Of a stretch of DNA of 64,000 nucleotides, positions 47,401 to 59,400 are shown piece by piece (the first letter of the stretch is position 1; the number at the start of each line of letters is the position of its first letter). The DNA comes from Salvia splendens (Eukaryota > Streptophyta > Magnoliopsida > Lamiales > Lamiaceae): contig NC_056034.1 in assembly GCF_004379255.2 (NCBI RefSeq), forward strand, positions 6,326,501-6,390,500. Reading direction: 5' to 3'. A program made the position numbers and the translations under genes. Below the pieces are notes generated by a model. The model was not told the DNA's origin. It worked only from the letters and a program-made list of their open reading frames with translations, and did not search any database.

Positions 47401-47663
47401 CGAATCCGGCAGCGCCACCGGGGAATTCGGCGATGTCGATGCCGGAGCTCCTGATCTGAGTTGTTTTTTTCTCTTGCTTCACTATCTTCCTCAGCTTGCC
47501 GGAATATTTGGATAGAATCCTCTGCGAGAAACAAAACCTTGTTTATATGTATACATAGAGAGAGAGAGAGAGAGAGTTTCACTTGTTCATTACTAGTTAC
47601 CTCGGAGAGGAAGAATGTGTGTTGGCCATTGATGTGAATTTGGAGATGGCACATTTCTGACAT
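44487..47663 (-). CDS. BTB/POZ-NPH3 domain protein
   Basis: Three exons (47601-47663, 46418-47521 and 44487-44897) give 525 residues. The N-terminus MSEMCHLQIHINGQHTFFLS starts a BTB domain, continued by RILSKYSGKLRKIV and IDIAEFPGGAAGFELVSRFC. The NPH3 domain covers about 190-430 and includes WWFLDMATLNPKIIHYFLKA and the signature-like ending HVYRAIDIYLQAHPSLSLEE, which spans the second intron, followed by LCRCLNYEKLSLEACKDLA. A C-terminal coiled coil follows (MQWRVVELEKVCREMKGQMA). Family members act as substrate adaptors for CUL3 ubiquitin ligases in phototropin and auxin-linked signalling. This one belongs with the shorter, diverged members (like At3g22104/At3g19850, from memory). The 1520-bp intron holds a hAT MITE. 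A long Ser run follows the first NPH3 motif. Confidence 0.88.
44954..45496. mobile_element. hAT-type MITE in the NPH3 gene intron, rich in ACCGAA repeats
   Basis: The left end TAGGGGGGTG and right end CACCCCTA are inverted and flanked by ATAATAAT on both sides (44946-44953 and 45497-45504), an 8-bp hAT duplication. About 180 bases at the left and 150 at the right are built of AACCGAA/TTCGGTT repeats, and the centre is almost pure AT. No coding capacity. Confidence 0.85.
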
Positions 47664-47989
47664 GGTGGGAATCTGCTTTGCATTAAATGATGATTTTCTA
47701 ACTTGTAGTTGTACAACTACAAGCTCACCTATATATATATATATATATATATATAGATTGGTGATTGTGTTAATATGTGTGTGTGTGTGAGGTGCTCAAG
47801 GCAGATTTTTTCTGCAACATCAGGAGCCAGTGGAGCTGTGTATGGTATAAATATGGAAAGTGATGCATTTATGACATTCTTGACGGTTTTTTTTTATAAA
47901 AAATTTATACTAGTTTGTATTTTATGGCCCTACTGTTTTTTGTATCATTGTAAAATGAATTTGTTTTGGGGATAGGGTTGAATTTATCG

Positions 47990-48175
47990 CCCAAATCTGT
48001 GGTTTCTCTTTCAATTCCAAGTGGATAGATAGCGTTTCAGATTATCATCAAAGGCTGGGATAGTTGACTCAAGGAGAATTAAGGTTGCTACTTACCTTAA
48101 GGCAAGGATCGAACCAAGGCCATTTAGTTAAAGATGGACGAATCCATGTCACTCGACCACACCCTTTAAGTTTTG
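47990..48175 (-). repeat. tRNA-derived SINE-like repeat
   Basis: On the minus strand GTGTGGTCGAGTGACATGG resembles a Pol III A box and GGTTCGATCC (about 48109) is a perfect B-box core, about 45 bases apart. The downstream body is unrelated to tRNA. There is no clear target duplication. Confidence 0.5.
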
Positions 48176-48331
48176 CGTTACAGAATATGATGATATATAT
48201 ACCAACTAATGAACCATAATTTGTGAATATCATTAATTAAAACAGACTGTAGTATATGTGATATCATGATATGTAGGGAATTTGTATGTCATGGGAAGAT
48301 AAATACGGAAAGAGTAGTAAAATATGATAGT

Positions 48332-48571
48332 ATTCCCTTCGTACCCTAAAAATAGGACTTTGGGGTTGGCATGAGTTTTAACACGGAATTGATAAAAAAA
48401 ATGAGAGAAAGAAAAAAGAGAAAATTAATTGAAGTAGTTTTAGTGGATAATAAGACCCACTTTATTAGTTGTACGTATATGTATGGCGAAAAAGTTTTTC
48501 AAAATAGAAAGTGGACTGATTTTGCCGGAATGACTAAAATGACGAACGAAAATTATTTTTAGGATGGAGGA
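48332..48571. mobile_element. Degenerate Stowaway-like MITE
   Basis: TCCCTTCGTACCCTAAAAAT at the left pairs imperfectly with ATTATTTTTAGGATGGAGGA at the right. The size, about 240 bp, is usual for the family. Confidence 0.55.
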
Positions 48572-51053
48572 ATTATATTTTTTACCCTTTTCTGCTATCT
48601 GCATATGCACTGAACATATATACAAGAAAATGTAGTGAAAGTTGTAAATTATATATAGACAAATTCTGTAGTCTCAAAAAGGCTGAAAGTGTAATTGCAA
48701 AATTGTTGTGAAGCAGCATCGCATTTATGATGGTCACTTGCTTTGTCACTATGTGGAAAAGCACCTCTTGAACATGTGAAACTTAGGAAGGGGCCCTATA
48801 ATATTTATTTGGATTATTTTGGGTCCAATTTCCAACTCCATTCTCCAACTTATTGTATTTTTATGCTCAACTGATTTATAACTTTCATGTTACATACTTA
48901 TATGATTATCATTTCCTTTTGAACTTGTTACTCAATTTCTATTTGGATTTATGTTAATGTGAAAGTTCAGTTTTATGTATTACTATAAAAATACAGCTCA
49001 TCAAAATATTTTTCAGGCGAACAATATTGAACCATCTTGTTCTGCAATTTGGGATGATTTTCGTTTTCAAATTTTAATATAATAGTATTTCAATTAATTG
49101 ATAATGAAGCATATATAGTGATACAACCTATACGATGGAAGCCTCAACATCAGCCCAACCAGGCAGCCCGACATGCGACTCCGCCAGCCTAGACAGCATC
49201 GTGCAGCCCCGCCCATCGCCTGCTCGGTCATCACAAGCCACACAGATTCTTGATACTTTGTGGGACGATTGTGATAAGGAAGATTGACATGCCTTTTGTT
49301 TTTTTTTGTTAAGCATATATTAATGTAATCTTTTCTTTTATTGAGTGTTAGATTTTGTCATTTTTTTTCGAGTCGTATAATCGAGATTCGAACTGCATAA
49401 AGTTTAAAATTCTTGTAAATTAGAATTCTTTATAGATGATAGTCATTGAGATATAATATCCAAAATTTTCTCAACTTCTATTCTCTCCAAATTTTGGACT
49501 AAAACCCTAGCACCTGACTAGGGTTTCAAATTTTCTTTCTTGCAATTATCGATGGGCGATCTCATGGCCTATAATATAGTTGTATAGGCATTGGCGGACA
49601 CACTTGAGACCCACAAGGAGCTCAAGCCTCTACCATGAATTTTCTTGAATATTATTCTATAACGTTATTGAATATTTGAAATTTCTTGTAAGTAATTGTA
49701 TAAAACGTCTATATATTAACATATCATAGAAAAATTCTCCTTTCAATTAATATTTCGAATTCAAAATTTAGAAAATATAGTCCCACCAAAAAACTTTATA
49801 CGTCCACCTCTAAATATAAGTGATGGTGATGGTAATTATATAATGTCTTTGTATAGGTGATGGTGATGGTGATGATTTTCAAGTGGTTATTGCTTCAGAA
49901 AATAAACTCGAATTTAAAGGGAGGTCGATTGGAATATCCAACAATTAATGGGCCAAAAGAATCACAGGAATAAATCACCAATTACGCGTATGTTCAAAAG
50001 GTAATTAATTTATGTTTAGATCTTTATTGTATAGTGCCTTTACATGAATTAGATTCCATCGATGGGAATATACATATTAATCATTTCTTGAGGTCATGTC
50101 TTATTTCTTTTTTAAATTAATCAATAATGAAAACACATAGTAATAATTTTGTTTGGTCTAAGAAGAAACCAGTAATTATGCTTTCATTTGCCCCTCAAAT
50201 CAGTATCCATATTATTATTTCATCAAATCATAAAAGGACTCCCTTTTAAATTGTCAAATTCAAAATGAACGGCTTTAGAAATTTCTAGAAATAGAGGACA
50301 ATTGACAGAAATGTACTAGGAAATAATAAAAGAAATTTATTATGGCCCAATTAAATGTATGTTTTTATAAATAAAAAAAGACCCGTGGAGAAACATACTA
50401 CCACTTTAATAAATTAAATAATTCCATCAGTTGGACACAATCAAAAGGGAAGTCGGAATAAAATAATTGATTGAATTTTACGCGTCTGAATTTATTAATG
50501 GACTCGTACCAGTAATTTAGGTTTAATTGTTTATTTGTTGTTTTCCCCCCCTATAAACATATTAGTACAAAATATTAGCCACTTTTATGGTGATGATACA
50601 AATATAGCCCTTATGAATCATGATTGGACTTTAAAATATCAAGGGTGTATTTAGTAGCCACGATTAGCCTTTAAATAAAACCGGACCAACATAAATTGAT
50701 TGTGCAGTAGTCAAAATTACTACTAAAAACCAAGGCTCGTATTAATATCTCAGCATGTGCTATTTTGACTCCTGGATGGGTCTGTGCCACTGCCGGCCTA
50801 GTCTATGAATTGTCGAACATGATCCACTGTTTGTAGTTTATAAATAGAGACAATACCTCTAGCTATGTAATTTTGGATTATAATTGAAATTTGATTTTCT
50901 CTTTCAAAATCCTGATTAGTCTTATGTTTTGAGGGTTTTGGATTAGGCTTTGTTGTCCGTGAACTCAGATTGTCCTAATGTGTCATCTTAAAACACATTC
51001 CAAATTACTCATTCACCAACTTGTATTAATTAGTGATTTAGAGAGGTCCCTTA

Positions 51054-52891
51054 GGCCATTAGCAATGGGGCGCCCTATGACGCGCCCTATGAATTTTCAT
51101 TTTATTTGAATATTTAAATAACAACAAAAATTGAGAAAAAACTTCATTTCATTTATAGAAATTAATACATTACAATACGAATTAAAAAAATACGCAAACT
51201 CAGCGACGGCAGTTACGGGCCCACATTTCTTCAATCATGTCGTTCATGAGCTGAACATGGTCTTGTTGGTTGCGCATTGAGGTCTGTCTAGCTAGAACCT
51301 CGTTGAAGCCCGACTGTAATAATCTAGCGGGAGGCTCGGTCGCCGTGCTGGACGAGCTAGATGCACCGTCATCATCGTTCTAGTCGGTGATGCTCCCACC
51401 CTCATGCCCAACCATCATGTTGTGCATGATTATGCACGCATACATGACATCGGCGATGACTTCCTTGAACCAGAGACGAGCCGACCCCTTTACAATTGCC
51501 CACCGTGCTTGGAGCACACCAAATGCCCGCTGACATCTTTCCGTGCCGACTCCTGCTTTTGCGCAAATAAAGCCATCTTCTCACCAATTGGGCAGCTGAT
51601 CGTCTTCACAAAAACATGCCACCGTGGGTATATGTCATCGGCCAAGTAGTACCCAATGTGGTATTGGCGGCTGTTGGCAGTGAACTCGATAGCCGGGCCG
51701 TTGCCATTGCATTGCTCGGTGAAGAGGGTGGATGAGTTGAGGACGTTCATGTCGTTGTTCGACCCGGCTACGCCGAAGTAAGCATGCCAGATCCAGAGCC
51801 GATGGTCAGCGACAGCTTCAAGGATCATCGTCGGGTGGCTGCCCTTGTATCCACTTGTGAATTGGCCTCTCCATGCCGTCGGACAATTCTTCCACTGCCA
51901 GTGCATACAGTCGATGTTCCCTAGCATCCCAAGAAAGTCGTGCGCCGTCTCGTGCATCTTCTTCAGGCCCTAGCAATCAGCGGCAGTCGGCTTGCGCAAA
52001 TATGTGTCGCCGTAGGCCTCCACAACTCCCCTACAAAATCTCTTTAGACACTCCCGGCCTATTGTCTCCCCGACGTGGAGGTACTCATCGAAAATGTCCG
52101 CAGTGGTGCCGTAGGCCAACTGACGGAGTGCAGCCGTACACTTTTGCAATCGTGTAATGCCGGGTATGCCGACGCCGTCTTCCCGATACGTGAAGTATTC
52201 ATCACGTGATGACAACGTCCGGACAATGCTTAGAAAAAGGTAACGCGGCATTCTAAACCGACGGCGGAAAACAGTCTGTCCCCACCGTGGTTGATCGGCA
52301 AAATAGTCTGCAATCAGACGTTCGTGAGCTGCCGCGTGGTCGTGTCGGACAGACCTCCGACGTCGAATAGGCCTGTGGATCTGCTCCGCTGCCGCCGCCG
52401 CCGCCGCATCGCGCTGCAGTTGGGCTAAGCATTCCGCCATGGCCTCTTCAACGGTTGCATCTAAGGCTTCCGAGGTGGCCGAGGTCGAACTACCCGACTC
52501 CTAGGAGCTAGAACTAGTGGCGTCATCGTCGTGGTTCATTTTGGTATTTGAGAGAGGTAGAAATGTGACAGATGAGCGAAATGAGAGAGGTGCGATGTTC
52601 GTACGAACAAGTGAATGAGAAACGATGTTTAAATAGCCATCGAAAACGTGTGTCATCGTCCCGTGACCATCGTCCGCCTATCCTGCAATGGGGCGCCCGA
52701 TGGCGCGGACGATGGCCTATCATCCGCCGATCCCACAATGACGCGGACGATAGGCCATCATCCGCGACGTAGGGCGAGCCCTATGCATCGGCCGCGGACG
52801 TAGGGCGCGGACGATGGCGGCCACCCACAATGTGGGCATCGTCCACGCCCGAGGACGATGGACGCCATCGGGCGCCTCATTGCGGGTGGCC
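51054..52891. mobile_element. PIF/Harbinger element with decayed transposase
   Basis: Ends GGCCATTAGCAATGGGGCGC (51054) and GCGCCTCATTGCGGGTGGCC (to 52891) are imperfect inverted repeats, flanked by TTA (51051-51053 and 52892-52894). The right 240 bases are packed with GCGGACGATGG-type repeats, likely transposase-binding sites. A near full-length but broken transposase occupies the minus strand. The right TTA overlaps the target duplication of the adjacent MULE. Confidence 0.88.
51260..52538 (-). pseudogene. PIF/Harbinger transposase (plant transposon protein), inactivated
   Basis: Reading from the ATG at 52538 (MNHDDDATSSSS) the frame meets TAG almost at once, then resumes as MAECLAQLQRD with WGQTVFRRRFRMPRYLFLSI. 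It meets another TAG after RKPTAADC, resumes with MHETAHDFLGMLGNIDCMHW and FTSGYKGSHPTMILEAVADH, and continues to FAQKQESARKDV. There a one-base deletion shifts the frame, and the proper continuation (RAFGVLQARWAIVKGSARLW and CIIMHNMMVGHE) is read in another frame. Another TAG follows SITD. The DDE nuclease core is thus nearly all recognisable but cannot be translated intact. Confidence 0.88.
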
Positions 52892-53459
52892 TTAAAGCAA
52901 AGAGTGAACAACACCAAATAACCCTAATTTTTGCTTTTGTTGCACCAATGACCCATAACAAAAAAAATAGCATCAGAGGGGTCTAACAAAATATATAATT
53001 ACAAATGAGTTTTTTTGGATGATAACACCCCCAGGCCCTAAAAGGACATTTTTGTCAAATTACTCACAATGATGACGCCTCCGTGCATACAGCCTGACAC
53101 AACAACATATGATTTGACTTAAAGTTGAGTGAGCCATCATTTTCTTACTTTTTACATTTCTTTACTAGAGATGATATGTTGCACGTTTTTACTTATCTAT
53201 TGAAATTTACTTATTTTTTAAAGTTTTCCACTTTTCCTCATTCCCCCCCCCCCTTCCACTGCTGCACGTTTCTTTCATCATCCTATTCGTTCTGACGTGG
53301 TTCTTCTTTCTTAAACTAATTTTCCTGTTGAGCTCAATGATTCATTCAACAAATTCCCCACAGTTGAGACAAAACTGAGCACAGTAGTCACACTCACACC
53401 GACACCAAAATTATCTCTACATAATAGTTTAAACAAATCCAAAACCAAAGAATATTCCT

Positions 53460-54040
53460 TCACGCAAAGATATCCACCCTCAGACGCAATTCATCGAACA
53501 CTTGGCGCGCATCTTTAATCATGCCACAAACACAATAAAAATGCAGAAGAGCATTCATCACATTCAAAACCGAACCGAATCCAGATTTCAAGACGTCGGT
53601 ATGAACTCCAATCCCAGCCCGAATCTCCACTAAACTGGAGCAAGATTTCAGAACCAAAATGAATGTAAATTGATCGAAAATGAAGTTGTGATTCTCAGCC
53701 CTCATGCGTTTGAACAAAAGGAGGGAATTTCCGGGATCGGAGATGATAGAATGGCAACGGAGCATGGTGTTGAACTTGTAAAGATTGGGGCTTATTATCT
53801 GGTTGAAGATGGAATTTGCGTAATTGATATCCTGCGTAGAGACTTGAGCGAGAAGCTTGCTCAGTGGGAATGGGATTCGGTCGAGACCAGTCTTCACCAT
53901 CAAACAGTGAATTCGAGCAGTTTGGCGGATTTGATGGCATGATTGGAGAAGGGAGATGAGATTATGGTGGTGAAAGTCTAAGGAAAGTGCGGAGAAGTGG
54001 TGATGGAGGATGGAGAGCCGAGTAAAAGAGAGAGTTCAGA
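53460..54040 (-). pseudogene. Captured PPR protein fragment
   Basis: On the minus strand an open frame reads LISLLQSCHQIRQTARIHCL, then MVKTGLDRIPFPLSKLLAQ, SPNLYKFNTMLRCH, and VLKSCSSLVEIRAG and ends at VFDELRLR followed by a stop. This is the N-terminal layout of a plant PLS-class pentatricopeptide (PCMP) protein, but only about three repeats are present. No Met lies at the proper start and all downstream repeats are missing. A fragment of this kind inside MULE arms indicates capture rather than a functional gene. Confidence 0.8.
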
Positions 54041-54061
54041 TGGAGAATGTGTTAAATATTA

Positions 54062-55845
54062 GAGCATACACATCCGTGCTCTTGCCAACGAGCATGGATG
54101 TGGGTCCGGTCCCACTTTTACTCTATGCTCTTAGGCAAGAGCACAACACCTGCATTCGTGCTCTTCCGCAAGGACAAGCTGAAGGAGCCCACCATTCTAT
54201 TATTCAATTTAAATAAAAATATTTCCACAAAATTAAAATGCATTAAAAATACCCGAAATAATATTACAAATTAAATTTTTTTTAAAAATTACATAATTAA
54301 AATACTTAAAATTAAAAATTACATAATTAAAATCCTAAAAATTAAAAATTACATAATTAAACACCTAAAAATAAAAATTACCCCCGTGGATGACTATTCA
54401 TCCGTCTCTACCCCCAATGTTCTTTGGAGACCCCGTATCACCACCACATGCGATCGAAGTTGCTCGGGGGTCATAGTTGACCTATCGACCAAATTGAGTT
54501 GGGCCAAAATCCCACACAAGGAGTTGGTGGGGGGTTGAGGTGGTACATATGGAGAGGGAGCGGGTTCAGAAGCGGGGGCGGATGGAGTCGCGGCGCGACG
54601 GCGGTTGGCTGCCGCCTTCTTCCTTCCTTGCGGCCGGCGTTGGGAACTGCTCGGGTCGGCGTCGGGGCTACCCAAGTTAGCTCCGGCAAGTTGGTTAGCC
54701 ACATCCTCGGAGTCGGCGTCGGATAGGGATACCGACCTCGTCCGTTTGGAGGAGGAGCTAGAGGAGGATGATACGCCTCCCCTATACTCCGGATGCGCCC
54801 GCGTCTCCTGCCAAATGTTGAGGTACTTAAACGGCTTGTAGTTCATGGATTGGTAGGTCGCAAATGCGAAACTGATGATGTCAAGCTCGCTCCGGCCGCT
54901 CTTCCTGGAGGTAATACCCCTGGAACTTTTGGATTTCTTCGTTGGCTCTGTATATGGCATTGCGCACCATACTCTCGTTACGCTCAATTGTTCTAGCCAG
55001 CCGGTTTTCATTGTACCGGCGACAGATGCGCCACCAATAATGGTCACCGGATTGGTTCGTGCCAACCTCCGGATCTTCGGAGATTGACAAGTACGCTTTG
55101 AATAATTACTCCATCTCTCCCGGAGTGTACGGGGCGCGGACACCACGAGTAGGAAGAGGAGGAGTTTGAGAGGGGCCGCTCCCTCCCGCTCTAGGTACGG
55201 GTGGTTCGGGTGTCCACCCGTATTGCCCTTCGGGGCCATCTTTGTCATCGATCGGGTAAGGCCGGTAGCCACCCGGAACTTGCGAACCTTGGGTTTGAGG
55301 TGGGGCCGAATATTCTATTTCCGGACTAGTAAATGGTTGTGAACCGAACCAATCGGGGTTCCAACCGTGGGAGCCGGAGGGGCGATCGCCGAAGCCGGAC
55401 ATTTTTTTGTTGTGAGTGAAAGAAAGATTGAGAATTGTAAGAATAGAAATGAGAGAATTTAGATGAGAATTGTGTAGTGTGGTGTGAATTTTTGGTGTGG
55501 AAGTGAGGGTATTTATAGATGAAAATGTGTATTTTTTGGGAAAAAAATTGAAAAATAAATTAAAAGTGGGTAGAAAACGGATATAATTTTTTGGGAAGTG
55601 GGAAAATATATATTTTTTTATTTTTAATCTGATTTTTTAATTAAAATCAGATTTAAAAAAAATCAAATTGCCAACGGTATTGTTGTTGGCCAATGGACGG
55701 CTGACACGTGGGCTGCTCGCTGGCACGGACGTGCTCGATGCATCGAGCAGCGCCGTGCCAGCGGCAAGAGCGCAGCGACGAGCAGCGGGTGCCGCGCCGC
55801 TGGCACGGACGGACGGACGGCTGCGCTCAACCGCTGTGGATGCTC
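54062..55845. mobile_element. PIF/Harbinger element carrying only the Myb/SANT-like ORF1
   Basis: The left end GAGCATACACATCCGTGCTC (54062) and right end ACCGCTGTGGATGCTC (to 55845) are inverted, flanked by TTA (54059-54061 and 55846-55848). The right 170 bases are GC-rich with repeated GGCACGGACG and GAGCAGCG motifs. One protein frame runs along the minus strand, but there is no transposase. The element sits inside the Pack-MULE and must be younger than it. Confidence 0.85.
54394..55402 (-). pseudogene. Harbinger ORF1: Myb/SANT-like DNA-binding protein, broken
   Basis: The first part starts MSGFGDRPSGSHGWNPDWFG, is Pro/Gly-rich, and meets TAA at 55106-55108. The same frame continues with AYLSISEDPEVGTNQSGDHY and RRYNENRLARTIERNESMVR, a SANT/Myb-like trihelix region. 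After about 54890 a frame change leads into ELDIISFAFATYQSMNYKPF, NIWQETRAHPEY and a Ser-rich, basic tail (RRPQGRKKAAANRRR) ending GLQRTLGVETDE. Such proteins are often mis-annotated as glutathione S-transferase T3-like or NAM-associated proteins. They assist the transposase in PIF/Harbinger systems. At least one stop and one shift make it inactive. Confidence 0.8.
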
Positions 55846-56108
55846 TTACTGTGTCTATGAGTACGAGAGAGAAAGACTACCCATTAATTATTATAAGAAA
55901 GCGTGCCCAGCAACCCTGCAATCATTTATGTAATATAAAAGAGTACAAGCTACAGATCAAGTCATCTGGGCATTTTCGTCTAAAAAATGACTAAAAATAC
56001 CCTATCTGTGATTATATATTTTGTTAGGCCCCTCTGATGCTATTTTTTTCGTTAGGAGTTAATTGTGCAACAAGTGCAAAAGTTATAGTTATTTGGTGCA
56101 GTTCACTC

Positions 56109-56412
56109 TAAAGCAAAAAACTCAAATTGGTAAGAGCATATATGAACTGGAATCTACATAATCCAAATCAAAAACATCATCTTGGGCTTTGCAAAATAAC
56201 ATACAGATATATAATTAGAGGGCCAACTATTTGCAGAGAGCAATACTGCAACTGCAAGTCGGCAATATGAGGTTGGAAACTTCATAACTATATATGCATA
56301 TTTGTACTACAAGACTTACAACCCAGCAGATGATACATGGTGGCAAAAGATCTCAGACTCATCACTCATGAGTCGAGGTTACAAAGCATGGGAACGTCCT
56401 GTCCCTGTAGCA
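56109..56412. other. Short spacer / UNG 3' UTR
   Basis: Sequence between the MULE target duplication and the UNG stop codon, probably mostly UNG 3' UTR. No other feature. Confidence 0.5.
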
Positions 56413-59400
56413 CTACAACTGCCAATCTATTGGAGATACTCCCAATTTCTCCAAGAGCTGGTTTGTCCGAGAAAAGTGCCTGAAAGTTTAAAATTGCTAT
56501 TAGTACAGGCCAGTATATAATTCTCCTATATCCTTTATCGTTGTCATGCAAAAACACTCGAACTATAAACCCACTTCCTTTGCGAAAATAACGTCAACAT
56601 ATTGGAAGAAGGCATTAAATCTAAAATCAATAATGACCACAAATTACTAGAAGCCAAGCTAGGACAGCAACTCAAAGTCCCCAAACCAAGTCTGACTCAC
56701 CTGCATCCAAAGAAGCCCCTGTTTGCGGATAAACCTGAAGGATGTGATGATTTGAGAATATAGTGCTTTGATTCATCTATCAACCTGCAAAACAAAATCC
56801 CCCTAAACCTGTCAGATGCATAGTCTGATACCTATTCTGTTTATGGATGGTTCGTGTACATTAGAAAAGCATTTTCTTTTTTCAACATAAATTTCAACCA
56901 AAAACAGATTAATTAAAGTTTCGGCTGAAGGCCAAATGAAAGGCAGAAATAGCATGCGAACCCCACTTTATCCATCACAATTCTTTCTGTGCTCATAAAT
57001 TTATTGACTCATTTAGCATGTATTGCTATTCTCAGGAAATTTCAGAAACAGGCGCTTCATGCAGTCTTTAAAAGGTAACAAACTAGTCCCAGCATTATAA
57101 AAGAGCTGAAGTGACCTTTGGGCGGTCAAATTAATTTGCCAAAATTCTGAAAGGGCTGTGTTAGTAGTGAAATAATCAAATAACTTTAAGCTTCATATAT
57201 ACTTGAAAACTTTATAGAAAGTGATCTGATAAGAGCCACAAAATTTTGGCCAACACAATGTCGGCGGTCAAAGACAGTTTTCTTGCTAATCGATAATAAA
57301 AAAGAATGCTCATACAAGCATGTTTGACCATTACTTAGACATGTATCGTGAAATAGATTACCGGGATTTCGCCTGGGCATAGTTTCCCCAGAGGAGAAAA
57401 ACAACTCCACTTCTTTTCTGTGAAATTGCTCCAATTATAGCATCAGTAAACTGCTCCCACCCTTTTTTGGCATGAGAGTTAGCCTGATGCTGTCTAACTG
57501 AAAACAAGATAGGAATATGATGGCATTTATGTGAGACCAGTCTATGCCAAAGCACCGTATGCAGTACATTTGATACTGTCTACTTGGTAGAAGGAGGGGG
57601 GGGGGGGGAATTTCTATAACAGACCCCTTTCAATCCTAAGGGCCAATGAAATATTGATAAGCAGCAAACCAACGAAAACCAACACCTGCATATCAGCATA
57701 AAAACAGTTTCCTCCACAGAATAAATATGACTTGGTTAGTATAGAAGGGGAAGAAAGGAGCATACCTGTTAGAACAGCATTTAATAGCAGGACACCCTAG
57801 AAATCAAGACAATAGAGTCATTTCTTGAGGAGATTAAATTCAAATGCACTCAATAAAATGGTGGTTAGGAATTAAAAATATAACTCACTGTAGTCGATCG
57901 ACTGATCTAATCATACAAGATAATAACTAGATTTAATTTTTTCACATGGGGTTTATTTTAACACACAAGGAAAAGATGATTGGTGTTACAGCATCAGTTA
58001 GTGTTTTTGTCCCCTTTGATGAACTAATTAGGATCTAAAATTGTTTATTCTGTACAACATAAAGAGGCGAATACATTTGCTCATATTATTCAGCAACCAC
58101 AAGCCAAAGAAACAGCAGAGAGTGATAACCTTTGTGTTGACAAAAACTCAAGAAGCATTATAATGAAAGATAGACATATCAAAAAAGACAAAGAACATGC
58201 CCACTATATTTAGGCTAGCTTAGAAATAATCCATAGATCCAGAGAAAAAAAATTTTGTTTCAGGAATGAGGAAACACAACCAAGAATGAGACTTATTTTC
58301 CAAACATACACTGTAATTTTCATGTGTTCTTGAACTTATCTTATGTACTTGGATGTAAGAAAATCGTAACCATAAATAACATGTAAACTCAGCAACCCAA
58401 AAAACACCTCAGAGGAATCTCTTCAAAATATCTCCAAACTCCATAAACATGAATCTAAGTAGCCCCAAACACATTGGATTGTCACTAGTCACTACTTCAT
58501 CTTATGTGGCCACAATTAAAACAGAAACATAAAAATAAGTCCTATCCTAAGCTTAAATATATGATCCAGAAACAGGTATATTACCTGTATAGCCCATTTT
58601 TCAAGATTCCCATTAGATGGAATTGTGCAACCCATATCTTTCTGGAGCTCTTTATATATGTTTTGTAGACTTGAAGGCACTTTGATGCCTTCTGGCACAG
58701 AGAAAGAGAGGCCCATTGCTTGGCCTGGTCCATGGTATGGGTCCTGAGGAAATTACAAGGCTTGTTTTACTGTTTCACAAGTAGGTATGTAAATTCTCAA
58801 CTTTGGGATAATGAAGATTGAGTTGAATGAACAGAAATAACAGCAATCAGCATATGACAAAAGACAATGCATCGACTAACACCTTTTTTTTTTACTTATT
58901 CTTCATATTTCTTGATTTTATATTTTTAAACAATTTTGAGATTCACTTTGTAAGGCAAACAAAGTTTTTACCTGTCCAATAATAACCGCCTTTACTGAGT
59001 TAAATGGAGTGGTGTTAAGAGCATTAAAAATCAGATGCTGGGGAGGGTAAATTGGTGTGCTACCATGGCAAATTTCAGCCTCGACAAACTCACACAACTT
59101 TCTTGCATAAGGCTTTTGCAGCTCCCCAGATAGCACTTCTGACCAGGTCTCCTCCACTAATAGCTCCTCCAAATTTACATACCCCACCCCTTCATTAACC
59201 AAATCACACAAGAACATGCAATGAGTTAATATTAATGCTATATAGTATGCCTCAATCTATAAAGTTAAATGAGAACATGTAGTTCTTCAGTGCTCTGCAG
59301 ATTCCAAATATTCGATATGCAAAAATGTAAACCAAAGTAAGTTCATTAAAAGATGGTAAAGGGAAAAGTAGGGTCCTATGGATAAGAAATTTCCCGCAGA

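Larger units (their letters stand above)
47664..51053. other. Long intergenic region upstream of the NPH3 gene
   Basis: No supported gene in 3.4 kb. A TA run lies at about 47731-47756. Within it are a SINE-like repeat (about 47990-48175), a degenerate MITE (48332-48571) and a possible small hAT derivative (about 49590-49815, CATTGGCGGACAC against GTCCACCTCTAA). The rest is AT-rich. Confidence 0.5.
52902..56108. mobile_element. Pack-MULE with captured PPR fragment and nested Harbinger element
   Basis: The left arm begins GAGTGAACAACACCAAATAA (52902) and the right arm is its inverse, ATTTGGTGCAGTTCACTC (to 56108). The arms match for about 130 bases, with AAAAATAGCATCAGAGGGG in both. TAAAGCAAA flanks both sides exactly (52893-52901 and 56109-56117), a perfect 9-bp Mutator duplication. 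The interior holds a pentatricopeptide fragment and a complete 1.8-kb Harbinger element inserted later. A poly-C run lies at about 53245-53255. No MULE transposase. Confidence 0.88.

Noticed and set aside
53460..53903. Functional PPR gene
   Set aside because: Only an N-terminal fragment with no downstream repeats, located inside MULE arms with a perfect target duplication.
54394..55272. Single 292-residue host protein
   Set aside because: The first third is an out-of-frame reading; the real product is the broken Harbinger ORF1, read in two frames.
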